The notes beneath the pieces are model-generated. The model searched no databases, was not told where the DNA came from, and saw nothing but the letters and a program-made list of their open reading frames with translations. Both the position numbers and the translations under genes were made by a program. Shown here one piece after another: positions 6,790 through 9,226 of a DNA stretch of 9,226 nt (position 1 is its first letter; every line of letters begins with the position of its first letter). Source of the stretch: Helicobacteraceae bacterium (GTDB lineage: Bacteria > Campylobacterota > Campylobacteria > Campylobacterales > Sulfurimonadaceae); assembly GCA_024635885.1 (NCBI GenBank), contig JAGXIA010000034.1, positions 1-9,226 on the forward strand. The letters run 5' to 3'.

Positions 6790-7242
6790 TTAATTTGCAT
6801 CTTTTGTTCTAGATTTAATATAACTATACTCATCATTCAAGATTGGTATAAGAATAGGTTCTAAATTAATATCAATTCCACGCAGTAGCATCGTAGCTTC
6901 ACACCCCTCTTGCAGTTCAAGAATGTCATAAGCTCTAGAAGTAATAAGAGAGATTATATTGCCCATTTTTGATTCAAGTGTTAGTTCGCATAAAGAATCA
7001 TTTCTGCGCACCTCTCTCAGCTTTACAGGAAAGCAGTTTTCTATAGATACTTTCCCGGGGCAGTTTTTACTAACGCTTACAGAAGCTTCTTTAAAATTGC
7101 AATAAACTTTATCACCAACACTTAACCATTTTGGAGTTTTATACTTTATAAGGCAAATTTTTGTATCACTACTGTTAAGATGAATATATGTAACAATATC
7201 TGTCACTTCAATATTTTCAACTGTTGCTGTTATTTGATTCAT
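6790..7242 (-). CDS. Mop/TOBE-domain molybdate-binding protein without DNA-binding domain
   Basis: A 150-aa protein. Residues about 62-128 follow the TOBE/Mop pattern: GKVSIENCFPVKLREVRR, then LCELTLESKMGNIISLITSRAYDILELQEG, then EATMLLRGIDINLEP. This fold binds molybdate or tungstate in ModE, ModC and Mop proteins. Residues 1-60 (ITATVENIEVTDIVTYIHL, then WLSVGDKVYCNFKEASVSV) look like a diverged first copy, giving a di-Mop layout. There is no helix-turn-helix, so it is not a full ModE repressor. The usual SARN motif is replaced by SIENCF, and six cysteines are present, so oxyanion binding may differ. The start lies nine bases after the previous stop with no good SD, suggesting coupled translation. 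Storage or delivery of Mo for FeMo-cofactor, or a sensing role, is inferred from the operon. Confidence 0.75.
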   Translation of the reverse strand: MNQITATVENIEVTDIVTYIHLNSSDTKICLIKYKTPKWLSVGDKVYCNFKEASVSVSKNCPGKVSIENCFPVKLREVRRNDSLCELTLESKMGNIISLITSRAYDILELQEGCEATMLLRGIDINLEPILIPILNDEYSYIKSRTKDAN

Positions 7243-7251
7243 GTTTCTATT

Positions 7252-7986
7252 CTACATCAAATATAGTATGACATTTTTGTCAATCATTGTTTCAAAATGG
7301 TCAAGTAGCATGTCTGCTGTTGACGTAGAGCTAAGCTGACAACCAGAACATGCACCTGTATAATTCAACCATATTTGTGGTATTGTCCCATTAACGTAAT
7401 TGACGAGTTCAAGTCCACCTTCATCACTAGCTAATGCAGGACGAATTTTTGTCTCAATCAGGTTCTCAACCAATGCACGCTGGCGTATTGCACTTAAATC
7501 ATGAAAAGCGTTGTTGCGCTCTCCCTCAGAATCTGAATTACTCACATAAGTAATAATTGATTGCGCTTGATCTTGATTGTTATGTGCAGCAGCAATCAGA
7601 TAACGCATAGCCTCAGCAATTTTTCCATCTTGTCTATATAGTAACCCTGTCTTCAACTGAGAATCCACATGCCCGTTATCTGCTGCTTTTTTGTAATACT
7701 CAAAGGCTTTGTCTTCTTCTATCATTCCATGCATACCTTTTTCGAAAAAAGTTCCGAGACTATGCATTGCCTGCGTATTCCCTTCTGATGCTGCTTTTGT
7801 AAACCAGGCAAGTGCAGAGTCATTATTTTTTTCACATCCTGTACCGTTTATATGCATCATTGCTAAATTAACCATTGCATTTGGATTTTCTTCAGCAGAT
7901 TTTTCAAAGAGTTCATAAGCCTCTTTATATTTTTTAGTTTCATATGCTGTTATTGCTTTATTAAATATTTCATTTATTTCATTCAT
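7252..7986 (-). CDS. Sel1-repeat protein fused to a NifU C-terminal Fe-S scaffold domain
   Basis: A 244-aa cytosolic protein, first gene of the minus-strand operon. Residues 1-34 form a TPR-like helix pair. Three Sel1-type repeats follow (about 35-70, 71-106 and 107-138) with the usual A-x-LG, AxxWFxKAAxxGN pattern. After a linker, residues about 170-244 are a NifU C-terminal-like domain: VENLIETKIRPALASDEGG, then WLNYTGACSGCQLSS with the CxxC pair Cys213/Cys216 that holds a transient 4Fe-4S cluster. The common DGGD motif is DEGG here. The ATG at 7986 is chosen because AAAGGA lies seven bases upstream (7994-7999). The in-frame TTG at 8016 would add ten residues but has no SD. Sel1 repeats usually bind proteins, so a scaffold tethered to a client-binding module is the natural reading. 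It could take sulfur from the NifS at 682-1863; this is inference. Confidence 0.85.
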   Translation of the reverse strand: MNEINEIFNKAITAYETKKYKEAYELFEKSAEENPNAMVNLAMMHINGTGCEKNNDSALAWFTKAASEGNTQAMHSLGTFFEKGMHGMIEEDKAFEYYKKAADNGHVDSQLKTGLLYRQDGKIAEAMRYLIAAAHNNQDQAQSIITYVSNSDSEGERNNAFHDLSAIRQRALVENLIETKIRPALASDEGGLELVNYVNGTIPQIWLNYTGACSGCQLSSTSTADMLLDHFETMIDKNVILYLM

Positions 7987-8016
7987 AGTTTTATCCTTTG
8001 TTGTGCCTTCATTCAA

Positions 8017-8061
8017 AATAATGCATCTTTTATTCTAGAACTGATTATGCACACATATATT
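8017..8061. promoter_or_regulatory. Divergent promoter region for the minus-strand operon and the plus-strand small genes
   Basis: The spacer between the divergent starts at 7986 and 8096 should hold both promoters. On the plus strand TATATT at 8056-8061 is a possible -10. On the minus strand TAGAAT and CATAAT around 8031-8049 are possible -10 boxes. No convincing -35 is seen. I looked for the sigma-54 pattern (GG, ten bases, GC) on both strands and found none, so NifA/RpoN control is not supported by the sequence here. Confidence 0.35.
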
Positions 8062-8085
8062 AATAACAAATTTGTAATGTTATTA
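8061..8085. promoter_or_regulatory. Palindrome in the divergent spacer, candidate operator or SD-masking hairpin
   Basis: Perfect eight-base arms TAATAACA (8061-8068) and TGTTATTA (8078-8085) flank nine bases. A second perfect palindrome, ACAAATTTGT, lies inside at 8066-8075. The right arm touches the AGGAG ribosome binding site (8085-8089) of the gene at 8096. This suits a dimeric repressor or activator site serving both directions, or an RNA hairpin limiting translation. No known regulator is assigned. Confidence 0.5.
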
Positions 8086-8095
8086 GGAGATAAAG

Positions 8096-8326
8096 ATGGC
8101 TGAATTAATAACTAAAGAGATGCACGAAATAAAAGTTATGATTGCTTTAACTTGTGCAAAAAGAGAAACATTAAAAAATGATATGCAGACATGGTCTGAT
8201 AAGTTTCCAACAAAAAAATTTGAGAGACTAAACGAATTGATTATTACGGATAGCGTTCTCTCTAAACTAGATTCTAATTACAAACGCTTATGGGATTTTA
8301 ACAATGCCAAAGAAAGAAGTGAATAG
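8096..8326 (+). CDS. Small helical protein, possibly DUF683/Rop-like nif-associated family
   Basis: A 76-aa soluble protein. AGGAG at 8085-8089 sits well before the ATG. It reads as a helical hairpin: helix about 5-34 (KEMHEIKVMIALTCAKRETL onward), a turn at KFPTKK (35-40), then helix about 41-70. This layout, with an LP/FP-type turn after an LK-x-DM-x-W-x-D stretch, resembles the small nif-cluster proteins of the DUF683/Rop-like family (CCE_0567 type), which usually accompany nifX and DUF269 genes. The resemblance is by eye and weak; size and context support it, but the identity is not secure. It heads the plus-strand set divergent from the Sel1-NifU operon, and another unknown gene follows after 15 bases. 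Confidence 0.75.
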   Translation: MAELITKEMHEIKVMIALTCAKRETLKNDMQTWSDKFPTKKFERLNELIITDSVLSKLDSNYKRLWDFNNAKERSE

Positions 8327-8341
8327 AGTCTTTAAATAGAT

Positions 8342-8938
8342 ATGCCGTATAAACACAAAGGACGATTGATTAACGATATAACAAACATTGAACAGTACAA
8401 GCCTACAATAGAAAAAGATAATTTTCAAACTGATGAACCTCATTGGAGAAGAATCAGTAAAAATACAATCACGCTTTTTCAGGTACTTATTGATCAAAAT
8501 TTGGTTGACTTAGTTAATGTTCTCCAAGCGTATCCTCAATATATAGAATGGGTATGTGAGCACTTTCGTTATGCATATAGCTATAGTGAAAATGAAGCGA
8601 ACATAGAAGCAGCTTCTACATTGCTGTTTATAGGTGAAGCATACTTTTCAAAACAGTTTGTGCGTAATGTTGTGCGAAAATTACCAAAACTTGATGACAT
8701 GGATATGGATGAACTCAATACATTTGCTTTGTATATGGGAAAAAACCATATACACTGGCACAACATTATTGTAAATTATTACTGTGAAAGTTTCTCAAGT
8801 ACACTTAAAGAATTGAGCTTACACCCTTTACAAGGCATTATATTAATGAAGCCAATATCAACAATCATAAGACAAAAAAGTTACGAATATGGTGCTGAGG
8901 ATCGTGATGCGGTCTTAGACATACCATATATGAATTAA
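8342..8938 (+). CDS. Unrecognised 198-aa helical protein with an HxHxH motif
   Basis: I do not recognise this family. It is a cytosolic protein with no signal or membrane segment, rich in aromatic residues (Tyr, Phe, Trp) and mostly helical by composition. An HIHWH run (His136, His138, His140) with His74, Cys72 and Cys148 elsewhere could form a metal site, but this cannot be shown from one sequence. The C-terminal end (AEDRDAVLDIPYMN) is acidic. The ATG at 8342 has no clear SD and lies 15 bases after the previous stop, so it may depend on translation of the upstream gene. The gene at 8960 follows after 21 bases. Shared operon membership with a possible DUF683-like protein suggests an accessory nitrogen-fixation role, by position only. 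Confidence 0.8.
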   Translation: MPYKHKGRLINDITNIEQYKPTIEKDNFQTDEPHWRRISKNTITLFQVLIDQNLVDLVNVLQAYPQYIEWVCEHFRYAYSYSENEANIEAASTLLFIGEAYFSKQFVRNVVRKLPKLDDMDMDELNTFALYMGKNHIHWHNIIVNYYCESFSSTLKELSLHPLQGIILMKPISTIIRQKSYEYGAEDRDAVLDIPYMN

Positions 8939-8959
8939 ATTTAAAAAATGGAGATTAAA

Positions 8960-9226
8960 ATGGATTACGAATCAACAAAAAAAGAGTTACTAAAACACGC
9001 TAGGAATGCATTTGAGACAGCATCTACACTACATGACAACCAAAGAATTGAGGTATATCTGCATAATGGAGAAGCAAAAATTTCGGATGTTTTAGAAGAG
9101 AGTGATGAGATTTTATATACTCCTGATCGTATACTATGTTACACAATTGACGGTTATGACTACCTTGAAGAAGAGATTAAAACATGGATAGACTATGCCA
9201 GAGTTATTCAACAACCAAGCGATGGA
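8960..9226 (+). CDS. Unrecognised protein, N-terminal 89 residues (runs off window)
   Basis: The frame is open from the ATG at 8960 to the window end (89 codons, no stop). GGAG at 8950-8953 gives a good ribosome binding site six bases before the ATG, and the gene starts 21 bases after the preceding stop, as expected for the next cistron. The protein begins MDYESTKKELLKHARNAF and has a helix-strand pattern with an acidic middle (ISDVLEESDEILYTPDRILC) and a charged helix (YLEEEIKTWIDYARVI). Only one Cys (60) is present so far, with no Fe-S motif or membrane segment. Function is unknown, and the missing 3' end limits any call. Confidence 0.75.
   Translation, partial: MDYESTKKELLKHARNAFETASTLHDNQRIEVYLHNGEAKISDVLEESDEILYTPDRILCYTIDGYDYLEEEIKTWIDYARVIQQPSDG

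Noticed and set aside
7987..8016. Upstream TTG start adding ten residues to the Sel1-NifU protein
   Set aside because: It has no SD, and the AAAGGA at 7994-7999 is correctly placed for the ATG at 7986.
7987..8095. Sigma-54 (-24/-12) promoter for the nif accessory operon
   Set aside because: AGGCAC occurs near the minus-strand start, but there is no GC at the correct -12 distance.
1..9226. tRNA, rRNA, CRISPR array, insertion sequence or attachment site
   Set aside because: No such structure, repeat array or transposase-like protein was seen; coding density leaves little room.

Overview
The window is about 9.2 kb of AT-rich, tightly packed bacterial DNA that reads as part of a nitrogen-fixation (nif) accessory region. 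It holds a nif-type cysteine desulfurase, a NifX/NafY-family cofactor carrier, two Alvin-type 2[4Fe-4S] ferredoxins, a Mop/TOBE molybdate-binding protein, a Sel1 repeat protein with a NifU-like C-terminal domain, and a ClpX unfoldase joined to nifS. Low GC, AAGGA-type ribosome binding sites, T/A-rich spacers and protein style suggest a Campylobacterota member (Sulfurimonas, Sulfurovum or Arcobacter-like). That assignment is inference and was not searched. Structural nitrogenase genes (nifHDK) are not in the window.

Layout: (1) 2-2479, plus strand: 3' part of clpX, nifS (stop and start share one base, TAATG), then an unrecognised 187-residue protein. (2) 2593-5178, plus strand: a large soluble protein with two Cache-like sensory modules and a C-terminal CheW-like domain, with its own candidate promoter. 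(3) 5206-7986, minus strand: a compact six-gene operon, read right to left: Sel1-NifU fusion, TOBE protein, ferredoxin, NifX-family protein, second ferredoxin, unknown 111-residue protein. (4) 8096 to the end, plus strand: three small unrecognised genes, divergent from the operon. The first resembles the DUF683/Rop-like nif-associated family and the last runs off the window. The shared divergent spacer carries a strong palindrome.

Together the genes suggest sulfur mobilisation (NifS), Fe-S scaffolding (NifU-like domain), molybdenum handling (TOBE), FeMo-cofactor or precursor carriage (NifX) and low-potential electron supply (ferredoxins), with proteolytic control (ClpX). The unusual member is the Cache-Cache-CheW protein, which would place a cytosolic sensor or chemotaxis-type module inside a nitrogen-fixation locus. 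No tRNA, rRNA, CRISPR, insertion sequence or clear sigma-54 promoter was seen. No gene-free stretch exceeds 300 bases.
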